Below, piece by piece: positions 12,401 to 21,544 of a stretch of 64,000 bases of DNA. Positions within the stretch are counted from its first letter, which is position 1. Each line of letters opens with the position of its first letter. The position numbers and the translations under genes were made by a program. The DNA lies in assembly GCF_041381155.1 (NCBI RefSeq), contig NC_091134.1, forward strand, positions 11,782,008-11,846,007, written 5' to 3'. Source of the DNA: Argopecten irradians. Its lineage: Eukaryota > Mollusca > Bivalvia > Pectinida > Pectinidae. The notes beneath the pieces are model-generated. The model was not told where the DNA came from. It ran no database searches and saw only the letters and a list, made by a program, of their open reading frames with translations.

Positions 12401-14608
12401 CAGTTATGACTATGTTTTTCAATTGGGAATGGGTCCTTCTTGAGTCCTTCTACAGGACCCTTTAAAGGCCTTTGCTAGCCTACCAAAAACCCTGTCATTT
12501 ATTTAGTTATTTGTTATAGTAATGATCAGAGGTCAGAATTATCAGTATGAGATGGTGATTGAACTTTGTTGCCAAATTTTCCTAACTGACGCCCAGGGGT
12601 CTGAATGGAAGTGCAGGACCAAAAGGGGCCGAATTGGTGTTACATTTTGTAACCTTTTATGCTTCAAAAATCTTCTTCTCAAATTCAACAAATTGCATAA
12701 TCTGATTCTATTCACATACTTCATATAGAAAACTCATAAAGTCCTTTCAAATAAAATTGATTGACAGCAATTAGATATTAAATGTTCATGATGGTCCTGA
12801 CTGACATAAACTTGTAACACAGTACCAAGGTAAATCTCTACTCAGGTGACCGTCAAGGCCACTTGGACCTCATGTTTTTGGCTCAGCTGGTCTGAAGGAC
12901 CAAGGTGAGCTTTATGTGATACCGCAGCGTCCATCGTCCGTCAACAATTGACTTATTCTCCACAACTGCAGGCCGGAAATTAACAAAATTTGACTGGTAG
13001 CATCCTTATGGGTTACTGACTGAAAATTGTACAAATGGCCCAGGGACCTGAGGGGAGGGGCAAAAAGGGTAAATTTGACTATTTTCATCTAAACAACTTC
13101 TTCTCTGAAACTAAGCATGTGGTAGCACTCATAATGCAATGGTAGCTGCATCATTATAGGGTAGGAATTAAAAATTACACAAATGATGGAGCTGTTGCCC
13201 CAGGGGCCTGAGGGGTAGGGCCAAAAGGGATCAACATGGCGACTTTCATTATAATAATCAATTTCTCTGTAACTTAGTATTTACTAACACTCATAGTCAT
13301 TTAATAATGATAGCACCATTACATGGTTGGGATTCAAAATTAAACTAATCCTCGGGTCAATTTAGCTATTTATGATTGTAAGAGATTTTGTGATAATTAT
13401 AGTAAGAAAGAAAATTAGGTGAGCGATACAGGCGCTGTGGGCCTCTTGTTGTAAATTATGTTATTTTTTCTCCAGAAAATACACAACTGAAATGTTTTTG
13501 GTTTTTTTTTTTTACTGTTCAGGTTCTTGAATCAAACACGCCAGAGAAAGAAAATACCATTTTTCCATCTTTGCCTGAAATGTGTAAACGGTGTTTACGA
13601 CGGAGGCCAACGCATTATAGTGGACAGTATGATACAATGATTGAACAAGAACTAAATGGAAACAGCTCCCTGAGTGTTGCTCAACGGTCACATCATGATC
13701 AGTTATATGCCAAAGGAGAAGATTTTCTGACTACACAAGATGGAAAATTAGACAAACAAGGAAAGTCTGGATGGAGTTTATCTGTTGAAAGAGAGGAAAC
13801 ATTTGTTTCGGAAGGAAAATCAAGCGTCGGTAAAAAGAGGATTTTATCAGGAAGCGGTTGTTTAATTGATTTGTGTTCAGAAGCCAACAAACCTGATACT
13901 AGACACAAAGGCGATTCCACGATGCCTTCCAAATGTGAAAGCTTAAATCAGACCAGTGAAAATACAAGTATGTCTTCCACGGTAAAACAGTTGGGAAGTT
14001 TAATGACACCACCAGACATTGAAAAGTCACATCGTTCAAGTAACAATCTACATCGGCCCATTAGTATGACCAAACAGACTGTCAGAGGTGGTGTATCAGC
14101 ACAGCCTCATCTTAACATTTCTAAAACACTTGTCTCCAGCAAAAGAGAGATTGTCAATAAACAGATGGAGAACTCGGATATTACCAGTAATGCTGTCCAG
14201 TGCTGCCCTCTATGTCAGATCAACTTTGAAAAATGGTATGTAACTTCATATTTACTTCATTAGCAGTACTACATATATATATATATACTTTCCTTTCACA
14301 CTTAAAAAAAAAAGTAATGAATTATTGTTTGAGTTACCTCCCTTTGCTCACTATTCGTTGAAACTCCTGTTGATATATTATTCCCAGTTCTTATTGACCA
14401 ATGACCATTAAGGCAATAATTAAGGGATCTTTTACACTTTTCTTAAATATCAATTCACAAGGAAGCTTTGTATAATTGTTGATTCATCTCTATAAGGCTT
14501 TGGTTTATAAATATTTGCTTTTGTTGATTTTTCAGGGCTTCACAAATTGAAGTTGATAGTCACATTGCACTTTGTCTATCAATGTCGGGAGGGGATACAA
14601 CATGGTAA
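6442..14608 (+). CDS. FAAP20: FAAP20-like Fanconi anaemia core-complex subunit
   Basis: Four coding exons join in phase: 6442-6761 (GTAAGT donor), 10079-10214, 13523-14235 and 14536-14608 (stop TAA); 413 residues. The start is the first in-frame ATG and has G at -3 and +4. Residues 3-8 are basic (DKKRKK, NLS-like). I45-I-I-D followed by FSSDSDTD fits a SUMO-interacting motif. Residues 122-151 (LQKLRMMFLKIQAPKL, then TLASLPEFSYP) resemble the human FANCA-binding segment with its SLPAF core, recalled from memory. The C-terminus is a UBZ4 finger, C380-x2-C383...D397-S-H399-x3-C403, ending GDTTW with the stop straight after Trp. In human FAAP20 (180 residues) the finger binds ubiquitin chains and the last residue, Trp180, helps; the protein stabilises FANCA in the core complex that monoubiquitinates FANCD2-FANCI. 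The extra length is mainly a Ser/Thr/Lys-rich linker in exon 3 (residues about 170-375). Other UBZ4 proteins (RAD18, FAN1, WRNIP1) lack this C-terminal ending. Confidence 0.85.
6863..7214. mobile_element. TTAA-flanked MITE (AGATGCTCCACC family), copy 1
   Basis: Lies in intron 1 of the FAAP20-like gene. TTAA at 6859-6862 and 7215-7218 flank ends AGATGCTCCACTGCTGACA and TGTCGGCGGTGGAGCATCT. Other copies: 26983-27030 (one end), 29281-29639 (complete) and about 31350-31654 (3' part). TTAA target duplications are known for piggyBac and Kolobok transposons; the AG-starting terminus suits Kolobok better. No transposase is present. Confidence 0.85.
7598..7690. repeat. Short dispersed repeat shared with 44097-44165
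   Basis: TTCCTTTGTTTGAGTCCTTC and ATTCACAGCATCTATG occur at both loci with few differences over about 65 bp. Nature unknown; probably a fragment of an old mobile element. Confidence 0.6.
7718..8575 (+). mobile_element. Pearl-like element with five about-160-bp core repeats
   Basis: Starts AGAGATCCCAGAGGGATCTT, GGCACCCA at 7718 and ends at the imperfect hairpin AGCCCAGCATCTAATGATAG, TGGGCT near 8545-8573. The phrase ATCCAAGATGGC or close variants recurs at about 7878, 8038, 8198, 8351 and 8513, giving a period near 160 bp. The core also carries TCCCAAAATGCAATATGCA and AACTAGGGCCCTAGGGGAAC. Lies in intron 1 of the FAAP20-like gene. Confidence 0.8.
8877..9842. mobile_element. Possible hAT-type non-autonomous element
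   Basis: Left end TAGTGTTGTCCTGAGTAATC and right end CCGATTTCCAACACTTG are a rough inverted pair of the CAGTGTTG kind typical of hAT termini. Flanks GTTTGTAT and GTTTAATT could be a diverged 8-bp target duplication. ATCGATCA-rich inner segments lie at both ends (8960-8970, 9780-9815). Superfamily call is tentative. Confidence 0.4.
9245..9581. mobile_element. TTAA-type MITE nested in the hAT-like element
   Basis: AGTGAACAGTCGGGCAAGG at 9245 matches the inverse of TTGCCCGACTATTCACT ending at 9581. The flanks are TTAG on the left and TTAA on the right, so the likely duplication is TTAA with one change. The termini differ from the 6863 family. Confidence 0.65.
9843..10050 (+). repeat. Element end reaching almost to the exon 2 acceptor
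   Basis: GGTGAGTGAAACAGGCCTCT, TGGCTTCTTGTTG at about 10012-10044 is a variant of the terminus GGTGAGCGATACAGGC...GGGCCTCTTGTTG found at 13418-13452. It ends only about 35 bp before the acceptor of exon 2 (10077-10078) of the FAAP20-like gene. Confidence 0.5.
10620..11465 (+). mobile_element. Pearl-like element with about-148-bp core repeats
   Basis: GACCCCTGTGACCTTGAATG or a variant starts at about 10703, 10849, 11004, 11151 and 11297, giving five units of about 146-155 bp. Each unit also has AACAAACTTGGTAGCC.TTCATCC, CAGCATGC and a TTCTTGA.AAGAAATC segment. It closes with GCACGGCGGACGAAGCACGA near 11430, a motif common just inside such termini. The frequent (G/A)ACCTTGAA words are repeat, not coding, sequence. 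Confidence 0.75.
11489..11598. repeat. Snapback hairpin element, 47-bp arms
   Basis: GGGCCCGGCTCCATAAAACT, ATTCTCAGACAG and TTTTTTACTCAAGT (11489-11535) pair with ACTTGAGTAAAAAAACATGT, CTGAGAAAGTTTTATGG and TGCCGGGCCC (11552-11598), with a few mismatches and a 16-nt loop. A small foldback MITE in intron 2 of the FAAP20-like gene. Confidence 0.75.
11600..12835 (+). repeat. Diverged tandem repeat sequence in intron 2
   Basis: Two or more diverged copies of a unit with AAAATTGTGAAT.ATATG, CCTT.GG..T.GCATT and CCTCTGG (about 11680-11830 and 12005-12150). Reading frames here, such as those at 11998-12183 and 12522-12728, follow the repeat and show no domain. Probably the inside of the element that ends at 13452. 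Confidence 0.5.
12836..13453 (+). mobile_element. Second pearl-like element terminus, intron 2
   Basis: Contains TTGGCTCAGCTGGTCTGAAG, GACCAAGGTGAGCTT (near 12880-12915; the GGTCTGAAGGACC part is a hairpin). Two internal copies of a unit with GGGCCTGAGGGG, GGGCCAAAAGGG follow. It ends TTAGGTGAGCGATACAGGCG, CTGTGGGCCTCTTGTTG at 13416-13452. In reverse complement this end, AACAAGAGGCCCACAG, is built like the AACAAGAGATCCCAGAGGGA start of the 7718 family. The acceptor of exon 3 follows 70 bp later. Confidence 0.6.
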
Positions 14609-14744
14609 CATCGTTCTCACTCAGTATGAAAGACGAAGGCCTGGTGTTGGAACATTCTTATATACAATGAATTTATGAATAGACGTGACTGAAAACTTAT
14701 CTGGTCCTTCAAATGAACTTTGTTAAAATTAAATATATAAAACA

Positions 14745-14750
14745 AATAAA
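14745..14750 (+). promoter_or_regulatory. Poly(A) signal AATAAA, FAAP20-like gene
   Basis: First AATAAA after the stop codon at 14606-14608; a second one is at 14838-14843. Either would give a short 3' UTR of about 160-260 bp. No downstream element can be judged by eye. Confidence 0.5.
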
Positions 14751-14879
14751 TTATGTTAAAATTAAATATATAAAACTTCAATTAGAAATATGGATCACTT
14801 CTTTTTGATCAATCCATCATATTTCAAATCTTGTAAAAATAAAATAATATGGAGACTTCCATTTATAAAGAATACGTTA

Positions 14880-15277
14880 TTTTTCAATTTGGCCTATTTT
14901 GTCCTCAACATAGATTTATAGTAGAGTAGCATATGGCCAAAAAATGGAAAAATAGACCATTTCTATGATTCAAGCACGAAACTTGGCATGCAAGTAGTTA
15001 TGACTATTTAAAAGAGAATAAAGGTGGGAGCCTACTTCCGGTATTTTTCAAAATGGCCACCATTTTCGTGGTGAAACTTAGAAAACTAATGAAATAATAA
15101 GCTGTACCTTTTGATAAAAGCATGAAAGTTGGTATGTGAGTAGCTAAGACAATCAAAAATAGGAATCAAACAGGAAGCCATTGAAAAGGGTATCTACTTT
15201 CAGTATTTTTCAAGATGGCTGCCATTTTTGTAGATGAAACTTAGAGAAGTTACGAAATAACGCGCTGCACGTTTTGA
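14880..15277 (+). repeat. Tandem repeat unit of about 170 bp
   Basis: CGGTATTTTTCAAAATGGCC near 15038 and CAGTATTTTTCAAGATGGCT near 15208 head two copies, each followed by GTGAAACTTAGA or ATGAAACTTAGAG. A weaker copy seems to precede. It abuts the pearl-like terminus at 15283. Confidence 0.6.
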
Positions 15278-15712
15278 TAATAAAGAGATCCCAGAAGGAT
15301 CTTGGCGCCCACCAAAGAATGATCTACATCTGACAATGGAAAGAGGGATCTTTTCTCTGCTTTTCAAACTTTTACTACATATTATTACATATCAAATATG
15401 AGAAAGATCCCTTCCTAGGGGAACTTGCACATGAAATTTGAGAAAGATCGCTTTAGTACTTTCTGAGAAATTGCCGCAACAAACTTCAATTGTTAAAATC
15501 CAAGATGGCTGCCTGGCGGCCTTGTTGACCGATCAATCCCAAAATGAAATATGCACAACGCAGGTCCTAGGGGAAACTACATATAAAACTTGAGAAAGAT
15601 CCCTTCATCTCTTTCTGAGCAATAGCGGCAACAAGTAATGTTAACGGACGGAAGGACAGACAACGGACCACAGACAAAAAGCGATTTGAATATCCCTCCG
15701 CACTTCCACGTT
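15278..15712 (+). mobile_element. Pearl-like element, about two core repeats
   Basis: Starts AGAGATCCCAGAAGGATCTT, GGCGCCCACC and ends in GGACGGAAGGACAGACAACG, GACCACAGACAAAAAGCGAT, TTGAATATCCC, the same 3' sequence as the copy ending at 63690. Same family as 7718-8575, with a shorter core. Confidence 0.75.
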
Positions 15713-15783
15713 AATAGCTACTACATATATCACTTATAAACGTTAGCAGTATGGCTATTGGGGTGGACCATATGTATTATACA

Positions 15784-15958
15784 AATATTTCATGGGTTAC
15801 TGTGCTCTAGTTCATAATATTTATCCCTCGGTGATGGTAATCAACAAATGTTATATTGCACAAGGCCAATTAAAGACCGAGTGCAATATAACATTTGTTG
15901 ATTACCATCACCGAGGGATAAATAATATGAACTAGAGCACAGTAACCCATGAAATATT
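15784..15958. repeat. Near-perfect 78-bp-arm hairpin
   Basis: The arm 15784-15861 (from AATATTTCATGGGTTACTGT to ATGTTATATTGCAC) is the reverse complement of 15881-15958 with a single mismatch by my count; the loop is 19 nt (15862-15880). It lies about 1.2 kb past the stop of the FAAP20-like gene. A very young foldback element is the simplest reading. If transcribed, it would give one long double-stranded RNA. Confidence 0.9.
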
Positions 15959-16460
15959 ATTTTCATTACATAATCAATTAATAACCAGTTTTTTCAGTTG
16001 AATTTTAATGAATTCCAAAATCACAGATCAAAATCTTACTGGACGGGAAAACCTTCTAATCATATTGAAGATTGGCATTTAGGCCCGTTACTTCATAACT
16101 CCACTGTTCATGTCGTGTTGCATTCATTTAAATTTTTAGACCTGTATGCAGCCTTTAAATCCAATACATTGGTCGTGTTCGTCCTTCACTTTAACAAATT
16201 ATGTAATAAATATATACATATTACTTACATTGTCATGACTAGGGCTTAGCACAGAGAGGTTTTGTGCATATGTAGTTGTAATGATTTTACTCATAGTTCT
16301 GAAGAAGTAAAAAATGTAAATTGTTAACACCTGATGCATGACAAACCGAAGACGATAACACTAGATCACTTAAGGTTTTAATGGATTACATGACCCAAAT
16401 GATTTTGTAGAATCATTTTTTCTGTAAGTAAAAACAACACAAACTGTATTTTTCATAACA
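15959..16460. other. No supported gene
   Basis: An 83-codon reading frame at 15998-16249 (+) follows a pyrimidine tract and AG but has no domain, no partner exon in phase, and a hydrophobic AT-driven composition. I do not call it. Confidence 0.4.
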
Positions 16461-18149
16461 GGCAATTTATTTAAAATAATGTCAGTTTTCGTGGAAAACA
16501 TGGCGTCCATATACCAGTTTTAACAAATCAAACGAAATACACCTCTTTAACATGGAACATGAAACACAGTGACAGCATTTCCATGGCTAGGGAACTATAC
16601 CTAACATGTACAGACAGTCTGCTAACAAGATTAAGAAAAATCTAAATTCATCTGCAAATGAAAATTTCATTTTTTTGTTAGTTTTTTTTTCTTGGTTTTT
16701 AAGGGATGTAACATATTAAAACAAAACTAATAACTAAATATAAAGAGCACTGTCTTGGGACATGCACAGGTATGTTTAGTCTATTTTGACACAGTGTTAC
16801 TAAACAGTACCGAATACATGTAATATACTTAAAAACAATAATCACCTAAAAAGGAGAACTAATTGAAATCAACCTTATATCTAACTTTCATTAGGTTTTT
16901 GGAGTAAAGTTTTAATATACATAATAGGATAGGACCTTCCTCATATTTTGTACAACACAATATATATTAATATTGCACTGCCTTATACAAGAGGCTGAAT
17001 GTCAGAACGACAGCATGTAAACATTTACTGAAAAATAATGAAATTTATTGTCACAACACTTTCAACCTCTTTAAAATTCATATATATATATATAAATGTA
17101 TGGTTAGAATGACAATAATTTCAAGTGCACCATAAAGATTTTTTCTTTCTTCTTTTTTTTGGAAAACTTTAATTCCATACTGATCCAATGAGGTAATCAC
17201 ATACAAGAGGAAAAACAAACAAAGGAGACATTAGAACTGCCTAGGGGAATCACAATTAAGGTAACCTAAGGTGGAGGTATATCGCTATAGTAACAGAGGA
17301 AAGACATGTAACCACGGTAACAATCTACAAACATTAACATGAGTCTATAGGGTTGTAAATATACAAAGGAGATAGTGTGCAAGCTGTGCTTTCAATGTAA
17401 GATGCTCATAACTTGTTTGCAAAGAAAAAAAAAAAAAAAAATGTTATATATACAGGAACAACACCGGGGAGCAGCTATGCTTGCTATCAGCTTGTAACCA
17501 TGACGACACCTCAATCATTGTCATTGGCTAGTCCAAAGTCATGGAGTCAAACAAACAAAATCTTACTACAAAGAAATGAAAAAAGTATTCAAAATAAATA
17601 TTTAACAAAGTGGTGTCACCGGAAAGAGCAGGCCCTATTCTACCTAACTTTATAGAGATACAACAGGCATCACGGGAAGCCTCAATCTGAACAGAAAACA
17701 TGGCACTAATTGTTATACCGGGAAACACAAATATCACAGGAACCTGTCACAATATGTCCTTCTATGGGCCTACTGCTTAGTATATATGTACTTTTGTTAT
17801 AGCAGACAATCCATAGTTAACAGGATATGACAGGTCCCTATGCTAAATAAAGGGCCTTTTTGTGAGGAAGATATTCTGTCCAACTCTCTGCCACAACTTT
17901 CTGATAAGAATGGTTTTTCACACACCTACAACAAATATATACAGTACACATGCACTCAACCATTCAAACAGCATGGCATTCGTAACATTTGAAAAGAATG
18001 CAATTTGCCACTTTGGCCCGTGTTTGTGAACAGATTAACTAGCCACATTGATAATTTTGACATTAATATACTGATATTTTATATCTAATTTTTCAGCAAA
18101 ACCCCTTTTGCAATAACTAATTGATAATTTCTTCTTTATTAATTGCTAT

Positions 18150-18197
18150 CACACACACACACACACACCCACACCCACACACACACACACACACACA
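18150..18197. repeat. (AC)n microsatellite
   Basis: About 24 AC repeats with two CCC interruptions. Confidence 0.95.
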
Positions 18198-18969
18198 TAA
18201 AGATTCAGACAAGATTTCATTTTTCACCAAATCTGACAGTTTACCAATAATCCTCAGTGCTGGTGGGAGCTACTTATCGTTTACATCATGATAAATATAT
18301 CAATGGTGAAGACCACCTATAAAAAGCATAAACAGTGCATCAAGCAATTGATAGTGCATTATACGTCTACATCAGTAACTCAAAATAATACCAACATTTC
18401 TAAAACACACATAATTAAGCAGAGATCAAGTCATCAGCATACAAGTTGATATTTAGTCTATGGTGTGAATATACCAGGTTTGACGATGATTCAATTTTAG
18501 ACATTAATGTTTTTTAACCAAATAAATTACAGTAATAGAACAACATAAATTAATAGTACAACAAATGGTTTTTTTTCAAAATAGGAAAGATCAAGTTATT
18601 TATTACAATGGAAGTCTGAATGATTTTTGGTATAATTGATTAGAAAACTTAGCTTGATATACATAGCTAAACAAAAGTATTTTAATGTCATATTTGATGA
18701 TTAGATAAAAATCCATCAGCTGGCAAAATATAGACAGATAAGTGCTTTGCACTTTATGGTACATTACATCGATGATTTATCTTTTCTTTTTACATTCAAA
18801 TATAATAGCTTCACACATTCGTTTAAAATTAATTATACATTTTCTTAAAATTGAACATTATTTATACTGATAATTTCCCCTTTCTTTTCTTTTTGAAAAG
18901 AAGCATAGAATCTATGTTTGTCAAATATGTTTTCTGAAAATTTCCAGTAAAATATTGGCTTAACACATA

Positions 18970-19137
18970 TCTGGCCACACAAGTCTGACCCCCTACTCTC
19001 TGGCTATACAAGTCCGACCCTGTACTCTCTGGCCACACAAGTCTGGCCCCCTACTCTCTGGCCATACAAGTCTGACCCTTACACTCTGGCCACACAAGTC
19101 TAACCCCTAGTCTCTGGCCACACAAGTCTGACCCCAT
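18970..19137. repeat. 29-bp minisatellite, about six units
   Basis: The unit is roughly TCTGGCCACACAAGTCTGAC plus CCCCTACTC; units vary by a few bases and some are shortened. No spacer pattern. Confidence 0.9.
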
Positions 19138-20316
19138 AGCCAACATCACATAGAACTATGTACATAACACCTCAAGTTTAAGTGTAGATACACCAAAATC
19201 TTAAGTCTCAGCAGTGAATCATCATCGTTAAAGCTATTTCACGCAACTTCATAAATCAAACATTTTTGGATAAAACGTTAACAGAACAGGTATACAGTAT
19301 AACGTGTCAAAACGGGCACGGGTCTAATCCTATCTATTCATTGCCATGTAATTGTATGGCATTTCTTACTTATTCCGCCTTAGCATATTACAGAGTTAGC
19401 TCCCTTGCAGGTAGGTATTGATTGTTAGGTCATTATTTTATGAGCGCAATTCACGTCGTTTTCTCCGAAAAGTATGACGTTACGCTCACAACCACATGAT
19501 GTCACAATCGATACTTACCCAAAAGGGCAGATAACTCTGTAATATGCAAATAAGGAATACATGCAAATAAAGCCTGTGTTATTCAGGACATGGCTATACT
19601 GACCAAATATGATAGTCCAATTGACATATGGTTTGGCAAGTTACAGTGTAACATAATTTAAGTATGTTAGTATTGATAGAACAAAAGTATTATAGATTGA
19701 TAAAGAATGTCCAAAATAACAAAAACAAACCCTGTACATGTTATGTCAAGAACCTAAATAAGAAGCAACAAGCGACAGATTTACACATCGTAATCAACTT
19801 TCAACTACCTGTATAGTATAATCTACAAGACTTTAAACAGCAATGTATGACTGGAAAAATGCCCTATATATATCTATGATTGCCCCCGTCCTTGACCAAC
19901 ATCTCAGATATTGTATATGGTGTTGATTTCAAGATGAAGCAATCATTTCATTTTTTTTTTTTTTTTCAAAATATGCAAATCATATTTAGTGTTGGGGATA
20001 ATCTTTTGATTTGGTTTCTAGTAACAAAATGCCAATAATTTATCCAAAAACAAAATCAAAATCTTTAAAATCTTGACTATATTGTATAATAATATAGTGT
20101 GTTTTTCATTGTTTCCATGAAGACTTGGATGTGATTCAGTGCTAAGATATGTCCAAGTTAAATTTGATCTGGAGCAGGAAAATGATATATGCATTCACTT
20201 CAAAATGAATTTTGTTTACTTTAAATATCAATTGGTAAACTGTTACCAGTGGGTTTTTCCCCATTTTGAATATACACTGAAACCTGCTGATCAGTGATCA
20301 CTAAGACAAATAGTAT

Positions 20317-20352
20317 ATGATGATGATGATGATGATGATGATGATAATGATG
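20317..20352. repeat. (GAT)n microsatellite
   Basis: About 11 triplets, one interrupted. Confidence 0.95.
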
Positions 20353-20668
20353 TGATTACATAACTATATCTACATATTATGGAACTGGAACTCTTCACTA
20401 CAGATGAGTTATATATAATATATATATAATATGGTGGGCTTTCATGCCCTCACAACAAGCACTTTAAGATATACAATAATAAAAAACAAAAGCTTCACAG
20501 CTCTGAATTATTACAAGTCTTGTACCAACGCTGCAGCCGTTATTGATCCAGGGAACCTTGTATGAGCGTCTGCCGACAGTCGCGCGAACAAATCAATAAT
20601 GGTTCCTCCATTATAACCAGACCGAAGGCTGCTCCCCATCTCCTCTCATATGTAAAGTATTGCACAAC

Positions 20669-21544
20669 CTGAAGATCTTGGATGAAAGCTGATATTATGA
20701 AAACAAAATATGAAATCCATTTTTTTTCTCCATATCCTTGTTATTATAATTTGTTTTCCCCTTTGATGAAAGCTGACAAATTTTAATCAAGAAGTATGAT
20801 ATTAAAATGAAAGAAATATTACTGATGTTACACTTTGTATGTTGTATAAATCTAGTGTTTTGTATTTTTAGGTATGGGTTATTTTCACAAAATTCGGAAA
20901 CAGCTAGAATGGAAAGAGATTAAAGTACATAAACAACTGAAAATTATTGAAATGGTTTTAAAATTGATATAAATTTAACGGAGATCTGGACCCCAAAGGG
21001 AAAGCAATGGAAGCCTAATTTTTGGTTGTTATTGTAGTGTAGTGTTGTATCAGTGGAATACCACAACAAGTACACATTTTGGATGATATTTTCACGGATG
21101 AACGATCAGCATGCAGAATGGCACAAGACTTGATTAACACAAGGCGTGAATTAACAGTATAGCTCGTCCAATGCTTAGTGTCGTACAATATCACAACAGG
21201 TGCCCTGGTGTTGTAGTAGGGGCCAACACAATGTATGCATGATCGTTAACAGTAAAAAAGCTAATACTTTCAAGTATGTAATAGCATGTTTTGTCACCTC
21301 ACAAAACACAACTTCCTTCATTGCAAAACATAATAACAACAAAAACAATTGTATCTTATGAATGAATGATAAATAAAAATTAATTTCTTAAAAGTCTACT
21401 ATCACTCTGGTTTTAAATTTGAACAGCCAATCGGTTGGTGTATTGCAATCTTCTAACTTCAACTCTGATCTGATTGGCTGGTAGAATACAGATTTACCCC
21501 ACACTGCATGTTGGTTTTCATATTGATCATTTTAACCTTAAGGA
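20669..21544. other. No gene seen
   Basis: AT-rich sequence between the candidate minus-strand exon and the LINE; no recognisable repeat. Confidence 0.3.

Larger units (their letters stand above)
16461..20668 (-). other. Possible long 3' UTR and last coding exon of a minus-strand gene
   Basis: About 4 kb with few repeats, unlike the rest of the window. At the far end a minus-strand AATAAA lies at 16466-16471. At the other end, 20668-20540 (-) reads, after a TCTTCAG acceptor, VVQYFTYERRWGAAFGLVIM, EEPLLICSRDCRQTLIQGSL, DQ, stop; an overlapping frame (GSSLRSGYNGGTIIDLFARL) is also open. This island is richer in CpG than its surroundings. I cannot name a family, decide the frame, or show an upstream exon in phase. 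RNA data would be needed to accept it. Confidence 0.2.

Noticed and set aside
15784-15958. microRNA precursor
   Set aside because: The arms are far too long and perfect for a canonical animal precursor; a foldback element is likelier unless small RNAs show otherwise.
18970-19137. CRISPR-like direct repeats (also 53868-54105 and 55540-56385)
   Set aside because: Units are contiguous and lack unique spacers; eukaryotic minisatellites in spliced DNA.
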